DNA of 64,000 bases from Prescottella equi (GCF_020171745.1 NZ_JAIVAH010000033.1:1-64000); one strand, 5' to 3'. Shown: positions 43,382-54,005, counted from the stretch's first letter. Translations and numbers: made by a program. Notes: a model not told the origin generated them from the sequence alone.

Positions 43382-44383
43382 ATGGGTTCCACCGACGTCT
43401 CGGACGTCCGCGCGCCGCGTAAGTTCCGGTTCGCGGCCGGTGGCGAGGGTAATGCCGAAGAGGGCGGTGCTCGTCGATTCCTCAAGCTCGCGCAGAAGGC
43501 CGAGGAGCTCGGCTACGACAGCTTCATGATCCCCGACCACCTGGGCAATCAGGTGGGGCCGATCGCGGCACTGGGCGCACTTGCCGTCGCGACCGACAAG
43601 ATCCGGTTGGGCACGGCCGTTCTCGCGAACGGTTTCCGGCACCCCGCGGTGCTCGCCAAGGACGCCGCCACGATCGACGTCCTCTCGGGTGGCCGTCTGG
43701 AGCTCGGCATCGGCGCCGGATGGATGAAGGAAGAGTTCGACAAGGGTGGCATCGAGTACGAGCGCCCCGGTGTCCGAATTGCGAAACTCGAGGAGTCCCT
43801 GCAGATTCTGGACACGCTGCTGCGTGGCCAGGAGTGCAACTTTGAGGGTGAGCACTACCGGATCAGCGGACTCAAGGGCAGCCCCCGTCCGCGGCAGGGC
43901 CCGCGCCCGCCGATCGCGGTCGGCGGCGGTGGCCCCAAGATGCTGGCCCTGGCGGCCAAGTACGCCGACATCATCTCGGTGGCCACGCCGACCAGCAAGG
44001 ACGGCCGTCTGCTGCTGTCGGGCATCACGATGGAAAAGACCATCGAGCGGGTCGAGCGGATCCGGGACGCGGCCGGCGACCGGTTCGACGACATCGAACT
44101 GAACTGGACCATCACCACGATCATGGTCACCGACGATCGAGAGCAGGCCGCCGAGATGGCTCTGGCCGCGCTCGGCCAGGGGTTCCCGCCGAACATCGAG
44201 GTCGACACCGCGTTGTCGGTCGAGGAACTCCTGAACTCGCCGTACCTGGCGATCGGCACGTACGACGAGATCGCAGATCAGATCCGTAACGTGCGGGAGA
44301 AGACGTCGATGTCATATGTGGGCGTCTTTCCGACTCAGATGGAAGCATTCGCGCCGGTGATCCCATTGCTCCGGGGCGAGTAG
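43382..44383 (+). CDS. LLM-class F420-dependent oxidoreductase
   Basis: A 333-residue luciferase-like monooxygenase-fold protein, probably using coenzyme F420. The TIM-barrel signature includes AEELGYDSFMIPDHLGNQVG, TDKIRLGTAVLANGFRHPA, LSGGRLELGIGAGW and PPIAVGGGGPKML. It resembles the TIGR03621 group; its substrate is unknown. The ATG at 43382 follows GAGGAAGAAGG; a TTG one codon earlier is less likely. It sits between the cutinase and fadD32 genes, where M. tuberculosis has no such gene. It has its own upstream gap of 160 bp, so I do not infer a mycolate function from position alone. Confidence 0.9.
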   Translation: MGSTDVSDVRAPRKFRFAAGGEGNAEEGGARRFLKLAQKAEELGYDSFMIPDHLGNQVGPIAALGALAVATDKIRLGTAVLANGFRHPAVLAKDAATIDVLSGGRLELGIGAGWMKEEFDKGGIEYERPGVRIAKLEESLQILDTLLRGQECNFEGEHYRISGLKGSPRPRQGPRPPIAVGGGGPKMLALAAKYADIISVATPTSKDGRLLLSGITMEKTIERVERIRDAAGDRFDDIELNWTITTIMVTDDREQAAEMALAALGQGFPPNIEVDTALSVEELLNSPYLAIGTYDEIADQIRNVREKTSMSYVGVFPTQMEAFAPVIPLLRGE

Positions 44384-44466
44384 ACGATGCGCATCTGTAA
44401 CATGTTGCTGGTTTCGAGTCGATGGACCGACTCGTAGGCGTGTCGTCTACGTCCCGGAAGTTGCGA

Positions 44467-44493
44467 GTGGCTACAAAGGAAAAAGGTAGCCAC
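44467..44493. other. Hairpin between the LLM oxidoreductase and fadD32
   Basis: GTGGCTAC and GTAGCCAC pair across an A-rich 11-base loop. A second short stem (CGAGTCG/CGACTCG) lies just upstream near 44417. The 44384-44620 gap holds these and a possible 15-codon ORF at 44542-44589. Attenuation or termination before fadD32 is possible but unproven. Confidence 0.4.
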
Positions 44494-44620
44494 GAGCGAC
44501 GACAAGAAGCAGGCCACGACCGACGAAACAGAGAACTAACGATGAATCCGCGCGGCGAAGGAAGTCTGGGGCGCAACTATGTCGGTTGATGGTTGTGTGA
44601 TCGCTTCGACAGGAGAAGGA

Positions 44621-46516
44621 ATGAACGCGATGTTCGACGACTACCTCGACGAACACGGCCACATCCGGCTCACGCCGGGGCACACGCTGATCGACTACGT
44701 CGATGAGCACACGCGCAACAACGCGGGTGACCTGGTGTACCGCTATGTCGACTACTCGCGCGAGCGTGACGGCGAGGCGCAGGAGTTGACCTGGGGCCAG
44801 TTCGGTCTACGCCTTCGTGCCGTCGCAGCCCGCCTGCAGCAGGTCACCGAGTACGGCGACCGTGTCGCGATCCTCGCGCCGCAGGGCCTCGACTACGTGA
44901 CGTCCTTCTTCGCGGCAATCCACGCGGGTCGGATCGCGGTCCCGCTGTTCGATCCGGACGAGCCCGGTCACACCGACCGCCTGCACGCGGTTCTCGGCGA
45001 CTGCGAGCCCGCCGCGATCCTGACGGCGACGTCGTCGGCGGCCGGAGTCCGTCAGTTCTTCCGTTCGCTGCCCGCCGCGAAGCGTCCCCGGATCATCGCG
45101 GTCGACGCGATCCCGGACAGCGTGGGCGACACGTGGGTCCGTCCCGCGATCGAACTCGACGACATCGCGTATCTGCAGTACACGTCCGGCTCCACCCGGA
45201 CGCCGGCCGGTGTCGAGATCACGCACCGTGGTGTCGCCACCAACGTGCTCCAGATGGTCGACTCGCTGGGGCTCAGCGAGAACTCGCGCGGTGTCACCTG
45301 GCTGCCGCTCTACCACGACATGGGTCTGCTGACGGTGATCCTGCCCGCGCTGGGCGGCCAGTACATCACCATCATGAGCCCGCGCGCGTTCGTGCAGCGT
45401 CCGTACCGCTGGATCAAGGAACTCGCGGCGATCTCCGACGGCGCCGGAACGTACGCCGCGGCCCCCAACTTCGCCTTCGAGCACGCCGCGGTCCGCGGTC
45501 TGCCGAAGGAGGGCGAGCACCTCGACCTGAGCAACGTGATCGGCCTGATCAACGGCAGCGAGCCGGTCACGGTGGCGTCGATGCGCAAGTTCAACGACGC
45601 GTTCGCGCCGTACGGCCTGCCCAAGACCGCGATCAAGCCGTCATACGGCATGGCGGAGGCCACGCTGTTCGTCTCGACCACGCACCCGTCGGACGAGGCC
45701 AAGGTCATGTATGTCGACCGCGACCAGCTCAACGCCGGTCGCATGGTCCAGGTCGACCAGGACGCGCCGGGCGCGGTCGCGCAGGTCGCGTGTGGCGCCA
45801 TCTCGCGTAGCCAGTGGGCCACGATCGTCGATCCGGAGGCCGCCGCCGAGCGTCCCGACGGCTACGTCGGCGAGATCTGGCTGCACGGTGACAACATCGG
45901 CCAGGGCTACTGGGGTCGCGAGCAGGAGACTGCCGAGACCTTCCACAACAAGCTGCTCGAGCGTCTGCCCGCGAGCTCGCACGCCGAGGGCGCGCCGGAC
46001 GACGCCAACTGGCTGCGCACCGGCGACTACGGCGTGTTCGTCGACGGCGAGCTCTACATCACCGGCCGCGTCAAGGACCTGGTGATCGTCGACGGTCGCA
46101 ACCACTACCCGCAGGATCTCGAGTACTCGGCGCAGGAGGCCAGCTCCGCGCTGCGTCCCGGTTTCGTCGCCGCGTTCGCGGTCCCGGCGAACCAGCTGCC
46201 GACGCAGGTGTTCGAGAACTCGCACTCCGGACTGGTCTTCGACCAGGACGACGCCTCCGAGCAGCTGGTCGTCGTCGCGGAGCGCGCGCCGGGCGCCGGT
46301 AAGGCCGACCCGCAGCCGATCGCGGACGCCGTCCGCGCCGCCATCTCGTCGCGTCACGGTGTCACCGCGCGCGATGTGCTTCTGGTTCCGGCCGGCTCGA
46401 TTCCTCGTACGTCCAGCGGCAAGCTGGCCCGCCGCGCGTGCAAGGCGGCGTACGTCGAGGGGACGCTGCGTGGCGGCCACATCCAGACCGCGTTCCCGGA
46501 CGCCGTTTCCGACTAG
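44621..46516 (+). CDS. fadD32: Long-chain fatty-acyl-AMP ligase FadD32
   Basis: About 631 residues, close to the 637 of the M. tuberculosis enzyme. It activates the meromycolic chain as acyl-AMP and loads it on the N-terminal ACP of Pks13. The adenylation motif [18 protein letters not shown] begins near residue 187; further core motifs are [19 protein letters not shown] and [21 protein letters not shown]. The ATG at 44621 has AGGAGAAGG directly before it; an ATG at 44579 in the same frame has no such site. It is followed 31 bases later by pks13 and then accD4, the conserved mycolic condensation operon. Confidence 0.97.
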   Translation: MNAMFDDYLDEHGHIRLTPGHTLIDYVDEHTRNNAGDLVYRYVDYSRERDGEAQELTWGQFGLRLRAVAARLQQVTEYGDRVAILAPQGLDYVTSFFAAIHAGRIAVPLFDPDEPGHTDRLHAVLGDCEPAAILTATSSAAGVRQFFRSLPAAKRPRIIAVDAIPDSVGDTWVRPAIELDDIAYLQYTSGSTRTPAGVEITHRGVATNVLQMVDSLGLSENSRGVTWLPLYHDMGLLTVILPALGGQYITIMSPRAFVQRPYRWIKELAAISDGAGTYAAAPNFAFEHAAVRGLPKEGEHLDLSNVIGLINGSEPVTVASMRKFNDAFAPYGLPKTAIKPSYGMAEATLFVSTTHPSDEAKVMYVDRDQLNAGRMVQVDQDAPGAVAQVACGAISRSQWATIVDPEAAAERPDGYVGEIWLHGDNIGQGYWGREQETAETFHNKLLERLPASSHAEGAPDDANWLRTGDYGVFVDGELYITGRVKDLVIVDGRNHYPQDLEYSAQEASSALRPGFVAAFAVPANQLPTQVFENSHSGLVFDQDDASEQLVVVAERAPGAGKADPQPIADAVRAAISSRHGVTARDVLLVPAGSIPRTSSGKLARRACKAAYVEGTLRGGHIQTAFPDAVSD

Positions 46517-46547
46517 ATCCTTTTCTGACGGATAGCTTGGTGAGTTG

Positions 46548-49500
46548 ATGGCTGAACACGAGATGACGGTCGCGCAGCTGCGCGAGTGGATGCGCAACTG
46601 GATCGCAGAGGCTACCGGGCAACCGGCGGCGGCGATATCCGACGACCGACCGTTGGAGGAGTTCGGTCTCTCCTCCCGTGACGCAGTCGCGTTGTCGGGG
46701 GAGATCGAGGACCTCGTGGGGGTCACGCTCTCCGCCACGGTCGTGTACCAGCATCCGACCATCGCCTCGTTGGCCACCCGCATCATCGAGGGTGAGCCGG
46801 AGCTGCCCGGAGACGGCGACGACGCCGCGTACTACCGCGGCGGCGTCCCGGCCGGGCAGTCGCACGACATCGCGATCGTCGGTCTGGCGTCGCGGTTCCC
46901 GGGCGCCGGGCACACCCCGCAGGAAATGTGGAAGCTGCTGATCGAGGGCCGCGACGCGGTCACCGACCTGCCCGAGGGCCGCTGGGCGGAGTTCACCGCC
47001 GATCCGTACGTCGCGGCCGCCGTCGAGAAGGCCGCCACCAAGGGTGGCTACCTCGACGACGTGCAGGGTTTCGACGCCGAGTTCTTCGCGATGTCGCCGC
47101 TCGAGGTCCAGAACGTGGACCCGCAGCAGCGACTGGCGCTGGAGCTGACGTGGGAGGCGCTCGAGCACGCGCACATTCCGGCGAGCGCGCTCAAGGGCCG
47201 CGAGGTCGGTGTGTTCCTCGGCTCGTCGGCCAACGACTACCAGCTGCTCGCGGTGAGCGACCCGGCGTCGGCGCATCCGTATGCGCTGACCGGCACGTCG
47301 ACCGCGATCGTCGCGAACCGCGTCTCGTACTTCTACGACTTCCGCGGCCCGTCCATCGCGCTCGACACGGCGTGCTCGTCGTCGCTCGTGGCGGTGCACC
47401 AGGCGGTGCGCAGCCTGCGTTCGGGTGAGTCCGAGATCGCGCTGGCCGGCGGTGTGAACATGCTGCTCGCGCCGCCCGCGACCCTCGGGTTCGACGAGGG
47501 CGGTGTCCTCACCGAGGACGGCAAGATCAAGGCCTTCTCGTCCGATGCGAGCGGCATCGTCCGCGCCGAGGGTGGCGGCATCGTCGTCCTCAAGCGTCTC
47601 GAGGACGCCGAGCGGGACGGCGACACGATCCTCGCGGTCGTCGCCGGTTCCGCCGTCAACCAGGATGGCCGCTCCAACGGACTGCTCGCGCCCAACCCGG
47701 ACGCGCAGGCCGACTGCCTGCGCCACGCCTACCGCGACGCGGGCATCGCGCCGTCCGGCGTCGACTACATCGAGGCGCACGGCACCGGCACGATCCTCGG
47801 CGACCCGATCGAGGCGGACGCGCTCGGACGCGTCGTCGGCCGCGGCCGGGACGACGACAAGCCGGCGCTGCTCGGTTCCGCCAAGACCAACTTCGGCCAC
47901 CTCGAGGCCGCCGCGGGCGCCGCGGGCCTGATCAAGGTCGTGCTCGCGCTGCAGGAGGACGTCATCCCGGCGTCGCTCAACTACGCGGGCCCCAACCCGT
48001 ACATCCAGTTCGACAAGGCGCACCTGCAGGTCGTCCCGGAGGCGACGGCGTGGCCGCGCTACACGGGTCAGGCCGTCGCGGGTGTGTCCGGCTTCGGTTT
48101 CGGTGGCACCAACGCGCACGTCGTGGTCCGGGAGTACGTCAAGGCTCCGGCGCAGACGGTGTCCGAAGACGCCGTGGCCGATCTGGACCACGAGAACACC
48201 ACCATCGAGGCCGAGGCCGAGCGGATGCTCGCCGAGGCCGCGGCGTCGGTCGGGCTCGACGAGGCGTCGGACGCCGTCGAGGTCGCGGAGACCGCGGTCC
48301 TGCTCGCGGTGTCGGCGTCGATGCCGTCGCGCCGTCGCCGCGCCGCCGAGGATCTGGCCAACTGGCTCGAGACCGAGGAGGGCAGCCGGACGCCGCTCGC
48401 CGACGTCGCGCGCACCCTCGCCAAGCGCAACCACGGCCGCTCCCGCGCCGTCGTGATCGCGAAGAACCGTGCCGAGGCCGTCACCGGTCTGCGCGCCGTC
48501 GCCGCCGGCAAGCCCGCCCCGGGCGTGCTGACCGCCGACGCGCCCGCCGCGAAGGGCCCGGTCTGGGTGTTCTCGGGCTACGGCTCGCAGCACCGCAAGA
48601 TGGCCAAGCAGCTGTACATCGAGAACTCGGTGTTCCGCGCGGCCGTCGACGAGGTCGACGCGCTGATCGAGGACGAGGCCGGCTACTCCATGAAGGAGAA
48701 GTTCCTCGACGACTCGCTCGACTACGACGTCGAGACCTCGCAGGTCGGTATCTTCACGATCCAGGTCGCGCTCGCGAAGATGTTGCGCCACCACGGCGCC
48801 GAGCCGTCGGCGCTGGTCGGGCACTCGATGGGTGAGGCCGCCGCCGCGTACGTGTCGGGCGGCCTGTCGCTCGAGGATGCCGTCCGCGTCATCTGCTCGC
48901 GCTCGCGCCTGATGGGCGAGGCCGAGGGTCTGCTCGAGGGCGACGCCATCCGTCTGATGGCGCTCGTCGAGTACAGCTCCGAGGAGATCGAGAAGGTCCT
49001 GCCGGACTTCCCGAACCTCGAGGTGTGCGTCTACGCGGCCCCCACCCACACCGTGATCGGTGGCCCCGAGCCCGAGGTGAACGCGATCGTCGCGCGCGCC
49101 GAGTCCGAGGAGAAGCTGGCCCGCGTCCTGCAGACCAAGGGCGCGAGTCACACGTCGCAGGTCGATCCGCTGCTCGGTGAGCTGGCGGCCGAACTGGCCG
49201 GCATCGAGCCGCACAAGCTGAAGGTCGGGCAGTACTCGTCCGTCGATCAGGACGCGTTCTACCCGGCGGGCCACGCCCCGATCCATCCGGTCGAGTACTG
49301 GACCAAGGGCCTACGCCACAGCGTGTACTTCACCAATGCCGTCAAGGCCGCGGTCGACGCCGGACACACCACGTTCGTGGAGCTGGCGCCGAACCCGGTG
49401 ACGCTGATGTCGGTGGCCGCGACCGCGTGGGCCGCGGGCATCGCCGACACCCAGCTGATCCAGACGCTCAAGCGCAAGGAGGACGAGCCGCTCGGCGTGC

Positions 49501-51470
49501 TGACCGCCCTCGCGCAGCTGTACGTCCACGGGCACGCCGTCGACCTGCCGTCGTTGCTGCCGTCCGGCGACTTCGCCGACCTGCCGCGCACCGCGTTCCT
49601 GCGCAAGCGGCACTGGATCGACGCACGCGTGTCGTCGGCGGGCAACACCCGGGTTCCGGGTGCGCACGTCGCGCTGCCCGACGGCCGTCACGCGTGGGAG
49701 GTGCAGGCGTCCGCCGTCACCGACCTCGGCGCACTCGTCACCGCGGCCGCGTCGCAGCTGTTCGCGGACGTCGCGCTGACCGGCGCTGTCGCGCACGGTG
49801 AGGTGCCGTCGGCCGGGACCCTGACCACGACGCTCGTCCCGCATCTCGGTGGTGCGTCGGTGCAGGTGCACGCCAAGACCGGCAACGCGTTCTCGCTGGT
49901 GTACGACGCCGTCGTGTCGTCCGGTGAGGCGCTGCCGGAGCCGGTCGTCGCGGCCGTCGCCGCCAAGCCCGCGGCGTCCGACGAGGTTTCGACCGAGTCC
50001 GCCGAGACCTTCGGTGACCGTTGGGATCCGGAGAGCTCGCAGTCGCTCGAGGACCGCCTGACGATCGTCGTCGCGGAGTCGATGGGCTACGCGCCGGAGG
50101 ATCTGCCGGGCGAGATCCCGCTGATCGAGCTGGGTCTGGACTCGCTGATGGCGGTGCGGATCAAGAACCGCGTCGAGTACGAGTTCGACATCCCGCAGCT
50201 GCAGCTGGCGGCGGTGAAGGACGCGAGCCTGCACGACGTCGCGAAGTACCTGCGCTACGCGGTGGAGAACCGCGAGGAGGTCGCGGCCATGGCCGCGCAG
50301 CAGCAGTCGGAGAAGGATGCCGGCGATGCCGTTTCGGAGGTTGCGGCTCCGGTCGTCGAGTCCGAGGAGAAGGCTCCGGCCGAGTCCGACGAGGTCGGCG
50401 TCCCCCCGCGTGACGCGGCGGAGCGTCTGACGTTCGCGTCGTGGGCGGTCGTGACGGGCAAGTCGGCGCCGGGCATCTTCGGCACGCTGCCGATCCTGGA
50501 CGACGAGTCCGCCGAGAAGCTGGCGACGCGGCTGACCGAGCGGTCCGGCGGCGAGATCACCGTCGACGACGTGCTCGACGCCGAGACGATCGAGCAGCTC
50601 GCCGAGACGGTGCGTCAGCATCTCGAGGACGGCCTGAAGATCGACGGCCTGGTCCGCACGCTGCGGCCGCGGGCCGAGGGCTCGGATGCGGTGCCGGTGT
50701 TCGTGTTCCATCCGGCGGGTGGCTCGACGGTGGCGTACGAGCCGCTGCTCAAGCGTCTGCCCGCGCACACGCCGATGTTCGGTCTCGAGCGGGTCGAGGG
50801 CCCGATCGACGAGCGCGCCGCGGCATACGTGCCGCTGCTGCGCGAGATCCAGGGCGACGGCCCGTACGTGCTGGCCGGCTGGTCGCTCGGCGGCGTGCTC
50901 GCCTACGCGGTGGCCCGCCAGCTGCGCGAGCAGGGTGCCGACGTCCGCATCGTCGGCCTGATCGACACCGTCATGGCGGGCGAGCACGTCGAGGACACCC
51001 CCGAGGAGATCCGGGCCCGCTGGCAGCGGTACGCCGCCTTCGCGAAGGAGACGTACGGCGTCGACGCCCCGTTGCCGTTCGATCGGCTCGCGGCGGCGGG
51101 CAGCGACGAGGAGCAGATCGGGATCCTGATGGACCTGCTCAAGCTCAGCGGCGCGAAGATCCCCGGCGGCATCATCGAGCACCAGCGCACGTCGTGGCTC
51201 GACAACCGCGCCATCCAGACGGCGGACCCGCAGCAGTACGACGGCGATGTCGTGCTGTACATGGCGGACAGCTACCACGACGGGGCGATCGAGCTCGAGC
51301 CCGCGTTCGCGACCCGTCAGCCCGACGGCGGCTGGGGTGAGGTGGCGAAGAACCTGGAGGTCGTCTACATCGGTGGCGACCACATCCAGATCGTCGACGA
51401 GCCCTACATCTCCAAGGTCGGCGCGGACCTGTCGAACAAGCTGACCGAGATCGAGAAGCGGAGCAACTGA
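46548..51470 (+). CDS. pks13: Polyketide synthase Pks13, mycolic acid condensase
   Basis: A 1640-residue type I polyketide synthase that joins the meromycolate and the carboxylated alpha chain into a beta-ketoacid and passes it to trehalose. Domain order: N-terminal ACP (about 1-85; GLSSRD with the carrier serine at about 43); ketosynthase (about 105-530; DTACSSSL with Cys276; EAHGTGT; KTNFGHLEAAAG); acyltransferase (about 650-1000; GHSMGEAA with Ser760); C-terminal ACP (LGLDSL, Ser1199); thioesterase (about 1370-1640; GWSLGG with Ser1446). The layout equals that of M. tuberculosis Pks13 (1733 residues). The ATG at 46548 is used; the frame opens one codon earlier with TTG. It ends directly before accD4. 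Confidence 0.98.
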   Translation: MAEHEMTVAQLREWMRNWIAEATGQPAAAISDDRPLEEFGLSSRDAVALSGEIEDLVGVTLSATVVYQHPTIASLATRIIEGEPELPGDGDDAAYYRGGVPAGQSHDIAIVGLASRFPGAGHTPQEMWKLLIEGRDAVTDLPEGRWAEFTADPYVAAAVEKAATKGGYLDDVQGFDAEFFAMSPLEVQNVDPQQRLALELTWEALEHAHIPASALKGREVGVFLGSSANDYQLLAVSDPASAHPYALTGTSTAIVANRVSYFYDFRGPSIALDTACSSSLVAVHQAVRSLRSGESEIALAGGVNMLLAPPATLGFDEGGVLTEDGKIKAFSSDASGIVRAEGGGIVVLKRLEDAERDGDTILAVVAGSAVNQDGRSNGLLAPNPDAQADCLRHAYRDAGIAPSGVDYIEAHGTGTILGDPIEADALGRVVGRGRDDDKPALLGSAKTNFGHLEAAAGAAGLIKVVLALQEDVIPASLNYAGPNPYIQFDKAHLQVVPEATAWPRYTGQAVAGVSGFGFGGTNAHVVVREYVKAPAQTVSEDAVADLDHENTTIEAEAERMLAEAAASVGLDEASDAVEVAETAVLLAVSASMPSRRRRAAEDLANWLETEEGSRTPLADVARTLAKRNHGRSRAVVIAKNRAEAVTGLRAVAAGKPAPGVLTADAPAAKGPVWVFSGYGSQHRKMAKQLYIENSVFRAAVDEVDALIEDEAGYSMKEKFLDDSLDYDVETSQVGIFTIQVALAKMLRHHGAEPSALVGHSMGEAAAAYVSGGLSLEDAVRVICSRSRLMGEAEGLLEGDAIRLMALVEYSSEEIEKVLPDFPNLEVCVYAAPTHTVIGGPEPEVNAIVARAESEEKLARVLQTKGASHTSQVDPLLGELAAELAGIEPHKLKVGQYSSVDQDAFYPAGHAPIHPVEYWTKGLRHSVYFTNAVKAAVDAGHTTFVELAPNPVTLMSVAATAWAAGIADTQLIQTLKRKEDEPLGVLTALAQLYVHGHAVDLPSLLPSGDFADLPRTAFLRKRHWIDARVSSAGNTRVPGAHVALPDGRHAWEVQASAVTDLGALVTAAASQLFADVALTGAVAHGEVPSAGTLTTTLVPHLGGASVQVHAKTGNAFSLVYDAVVSSGEALPEPVVAAVAAKPAASDEVSTESAETFGDRWDPESSQSLEDRLTIVVAESMGYAPEDLPGEIPLIELGLDSLMAVRIKNRVEYEFDIPQLQLAAVKDASLHDVAKYLRYAVENREEVAAMAAQQQSEKDAGDAVSEVAAPVVESEEKAPAESDEVGVPPRDAAERLTFASWAVVTGKSAPGIFGTLPILDDESAEKLATRLTERSGGEITVDDVLDAETIEQLAETVRQHLEDGLKIDGLVRTLRPRAEGSDAVPVFVFHPAGGSTVAYEPLLKRLPAHTPMFGLERVEGPIDERAAAYVPLLREIQGDGPYVLAGWSLGGVLAYAVARQLREQGADVRIVGLIDTVMAGEHVEDTPEEIRARWQRYAAFAKETYGVDAPLPFDRLAAAGSDEEQIGILMDLLKLSGAKIPGGIIEHQRTSWLDNRAIQTADPQQYDGDVVLYMADSYHDGAIELEPAFATRQPDGGWGEVAKNLEVVYIGGDHIQIVDEPYISKVGADLSNKLTEIEKRSN

Positions 51471-53015
51471 GTGAGCACCACCACCGCGGAAAAGCTTGCG
51501 GAACTGCACGAAAAGCTCGAGCGGTCGAAGGCCCCGGGTAACCCGAAGGCGATCGCGCGGCGCGCGGAGAAGGGCCTGCCGACGCCGCGTGAGCGGATCG
51601 ACATGCTGCTCGACCCGGGCACGTTCGTCGAGATGGGCCAGCTGGCCCGCCAGCCCGGCGACGAGTCCAACCCGTACGGCGACGGCGTCGTCACCGGCCA
51701 CGGCCTGGTCGACGGCCGTCCGGTCGCGGTTTTCGCGCACGACCAGACCGTCTTCGGCGGTGCAGCCGGTGAGATCTTCGGCCGCAAGGTCGCGGCCATC
51801 GGGGACTTCGCCATCAAGATCGGTTGCCCGGTCGTCGGCATCAACGAGTCCGCCGGCGCCCGCATCCAGGACGCCGTGACGTCGCTCGCGTGGTACGCCG
51901 AGATGGGCCGCCGCCAGGAGCCGCTGTCGGGCATGTGCCCGCAGATCTCGATCATTCTGGGCAAGTGCGCCGGCGGTGCCGTCTACGCGCCGATCAACAC
52001 CGACATCGTGATCGCGACCGAAGAGTCGTACATGTTCGTCACCGGACCGGACGTCATCAAGTCCGTGACCGGCGAGGACGTCAGCCTCGACGAGCTGGGC
52101 GGCGCCCGAAACCAGGCGCAGTACGGCAACGTGCACCACGTCGCGGCCGACGAGAAGGCCGCGTTCGAGTACGCGCGCCAGTACCTGAGCTACATGCCGT
52201 CGAGCTGCACCGAGCAGCCTCCGATCATCAATCCGGGTCTCGAGCCGGAGACCACCGAGGACGACCTGTCGCTCGACTCGTTCATGCCCGACGCCGACAA
52301 CGCCGGCTACGACATGCACGACATCCTGATCAAGATCTTCGACGACGGTGAGTTCCTCGAGGTCCGGGCGGAGTCGGCGCAGAACATCATCACCGGATAC
52401 GCCCGCGTCGACGGCCGTCCGGTCGGCGTGGTCGCGAACCAGCCGATGCATCTGTCGGGCGCGCTGGACGCGGCGGCGTCGGACAAGGCCGCGCACTTCG
52501 TGCGGGTCTGCAACGCGTACGACATTCCGCTTGTGTTCGTCGTCGACACCCCCGGCTTCCTGGTCGGTGTCGAGCAGGAGAAGATCGGCGTCATCAAGCG
52601 TGGCGGCCGCTTCCTGTTCTCGTATGTCGAGGCGAGCGTGCCGAAGGTGACTGTCGTGGTGCGCAAGTCGTACGGCGGCGGCTACGCGGTGATGGGCTCC
52701 AAGCAGCTCGGCGCCGACGTGAACCTGGCGTGGCCCACGGCCCGCATCGCGGTGATGGGTGCCGAGGGTGCCGTCAACATCATCGGCCGCAAGCAGCTCG
52801 AGGCCGCCGGTGACAACGCCCCCGCGGTCCGCGCGCAGCTGATCAACTTCTACAACGAGTTCGTCGCCACGCCGTACATCGCGGCCGAGCGCGGCTACGT
52901 CGACGCCGTCATCGAGCCCTCGGCCACCCGCCTCGAGATCCGCAAGGCGCTGCAGCTGCTCCGCGGCAAGAAGGTGTTCAAGAACCCGCGCAAGCATCAT
53001 CTGCTCCCGTTCTGA
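51471..53015 (+). CDS. accD4: Acyl-CoA carboxylase beta subunit AccD4
   Basis: A 514-residue carboxyltransferase subunit that, with an AccA3-type alpha subunit, AccD5 and AccE in M. tuberculosis, carboxylates the long acyl-CoA that becomes the alpha branch of mycolic acids. Two crotonase-fold halves are visible; key segments are [63 protein letters not shown] and [16 protein letters not shown]. The GTG start abuts the pks13 stop codon with no spacing, so translation is likely coupled. The gene is followed by a perfect 51-bp palindrome that probably ends the fadD32-pks13-accD4 transcript. Confidence 0.97.
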   Translation: MSTTTAEKLAELHEKLERSKAPGNPKAIARRAEKGLPTPRERIDMLLDPGTFVEMGQLARQPGDESNPYGDGVVTGHGLVDGRPVAVFAHDQTVFGGAAGEIFGRKVAAIGDFAIKIGCPVVGINESAGARIQDAVTSLAWYAEMGRRQEPLSGMCPQISIILGKCAGGAVYAPINTDIVIATEESYMFVTGPDVIKSVTGEDVSLDELGGARNQAQYGNVHHVAADEKAAFEYARQYLSYMPSSCTEQPPIINPGLEPETTEDDLSLDSFMPDADNAGYDMHDILIKIFDDGEFLEVRAESAQNIITGYARVDGRPVGVVANQPMHLSGALDAAASDKAAHFVRVCNAYDIPLVFVVDTPGFLVGVEQEKIGVIKRGGRFLFSYVEASVPKVTVVVRKSYGGGYAVMGSKQLGADVNLAWPTARIAVMGAEGAVNIIGRKQLEAAGDNAPAVRAQLINFYNEFVATPYIAAERGYVDAVIEPSATRLEIRKALQLLRGKKVFKNPRKHHLLPF

Positions 53016-53027
53016 TCCTCTCGTGTG

Positions 53028-53078
53028 GCCGAATGTCACATGCGTTCAGTCCAACTGAACGCATGTGACATTCGGCCG
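53028..53078. repeat. Perfect 51-bp palindromic element, copy 2
   Basis: Two 24-base arms that begin GGCCGAATGTCACATG and end in CAGT, around a CCA loop. It is identical to the copy at 54094. It sits between convergent accD4 and the AbiEi/DUF559-type gene and encodes the last residues (NVTCVQLD) of the latter. A bidirectional terminator or REP-type mobile repeat is inferred. Confidence 0.9.
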
Positions 53079-54005
53079 TTCACGTTCGAGGCCCTGCTCG
53101 TACGCACTGACGAGGTCGGCGATCACTGTCCGAGGGTCGCGTCGGATCTGCTTCGGCAGGGTGGCTACCACGATGATTCCGTGGCGCTGCATCCTCGCGC
53201 GGCGTAGGAGTGTCGCCTCGTGCGCCTGGGCGGTGAAGTGGTGCTTCAAGGAGTCGATTTCCCAGGCGACCGCGACGTCGTCGATCCACCCGTCCGGGCG
53301 AGCGATCCATTCCCCGTCCGCGGCGACGATGTCCTTGTTGTGGCGCATCCGCGGTAATGCCGTTGTCGCATACAGCTTCTGCGCCTCGACCTCGGCGACG
53401 GAGTGTGCGTCGTCCGACAGTTCACGCACGACACGGCGCGGTAGGGCGCTGCCGCGACAGCTGCCGTTGTCGAGTTCCTCGGCGAGGTCGGCGACCTCGA
53501 CGTCGCCGCGTTGAACTGCCCCGACCAGCAGTGCGCGGCACGAGTCGGGTCGCGACGTACGCCGGGCCGCGTCGAGCAGACTCCGGGAGATCGGTGCGAT
53601 TCGCAGTGAGCCCTTCGGGATGGGTGTGGGCATGCGCCATGTCCGCTCGACGGTGACGAACGAGAAATCCCTGCGGTGTTTGGTCGACGGGACGAGAAGG
53701 AGCACGTCGCCTTTACTCGCAGAGTGGTCGTAGCCGTGGATTCCCAGCGCTGCATGACCGGACAGGACTGCCGATGGGCCGCCGTAGACGAGGGCAGCCG
53801 TATTGCGCTGCAGCGTGCTGAGCGGAGCGTTTTGCAGCGCAACGACTCCGGGCAGCACCCGCTGCCACGGTCCACCCTGCCGGCACCGCCCGGAGATCGT
53901 CCCGCGCGCGACGCCGGCGTCGAGCAGCGCCTGGGTGCGCACGATCCCGTTGGTGCCCAGCTCGAACAGCCCGGCCGGATCGTCTGCCCATGCTCCGCGT
54001 CTCAT
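53046..54005 (-). CDS. AbiEi/DUF559-type protein with winged-helix and nuclease-like regions
   Basis: A 319-residue cytoplasmic protein of a family common in actinobacteria. The N-terminal part (GIVRTQALLDAGVARGTISG, VLPGVVALQNAP) looks like an AbiEi-type winged helix. The C-terminal part (RPDGWIDDVAVAWEIDSLKHH) resembles the DUF559/Vsr-like PD-(D/E)XK nuclease fold, with the D...E-x-D acidic pattern. No toxin partner gene is next to it, so calling it an antitoxin would be unsafe. The stop codon lies inside the left palindrome, and an identical palindrome lies about 90 bp upstream of the start. Codon use is less biased than in the neighbouring wall genes. Function unknown. Confidence 0.78.
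   Translation of the reverse strand: MRRGAWADDPAGLFELGTNGIVRTQALLDAGVARGTISGRCRQGGPWQRVLPGVVALQNAPLSTLQRNTAALVYGGPSAVLSGHAALGIHGYDHSASKGDVLLLVPSTKHRRDFSFVTVERTWRMPTPIPKGSLRIAPISRSLLDAARRTSRPDSCRALLVGAVQRGDVEVADLAEELDNGSCRGSALPRRVVRELSDDAHSVAEVEAQKLYATTALPRMRHNKDIVAADGEWIARPDGWIDDVAVAWEIDSLKHHFTAQAHEATLLRRARMQRHGIIVVATLPKQIRRDPRTVIADLVSAYEQGLERERPNVTCVQLD

Noticed and set aside
44542-44589. 15-codon ORF ([15 protein letters not shown]) before fadD32 as a leader peptide
   Set aside because: No good ribosome-binding site and no runs of a regulatory amino acid; hairpins upstream do not form an obvious attenuator. Not enough support.
49311-53039. Minus-strand frame of 1242 codons antisense to pks13 and accD4
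   Set aside because: Both plus-strand genes have clear catalytic motifs. The antisense frame has no recognisable domain and spans two genes and their junction.
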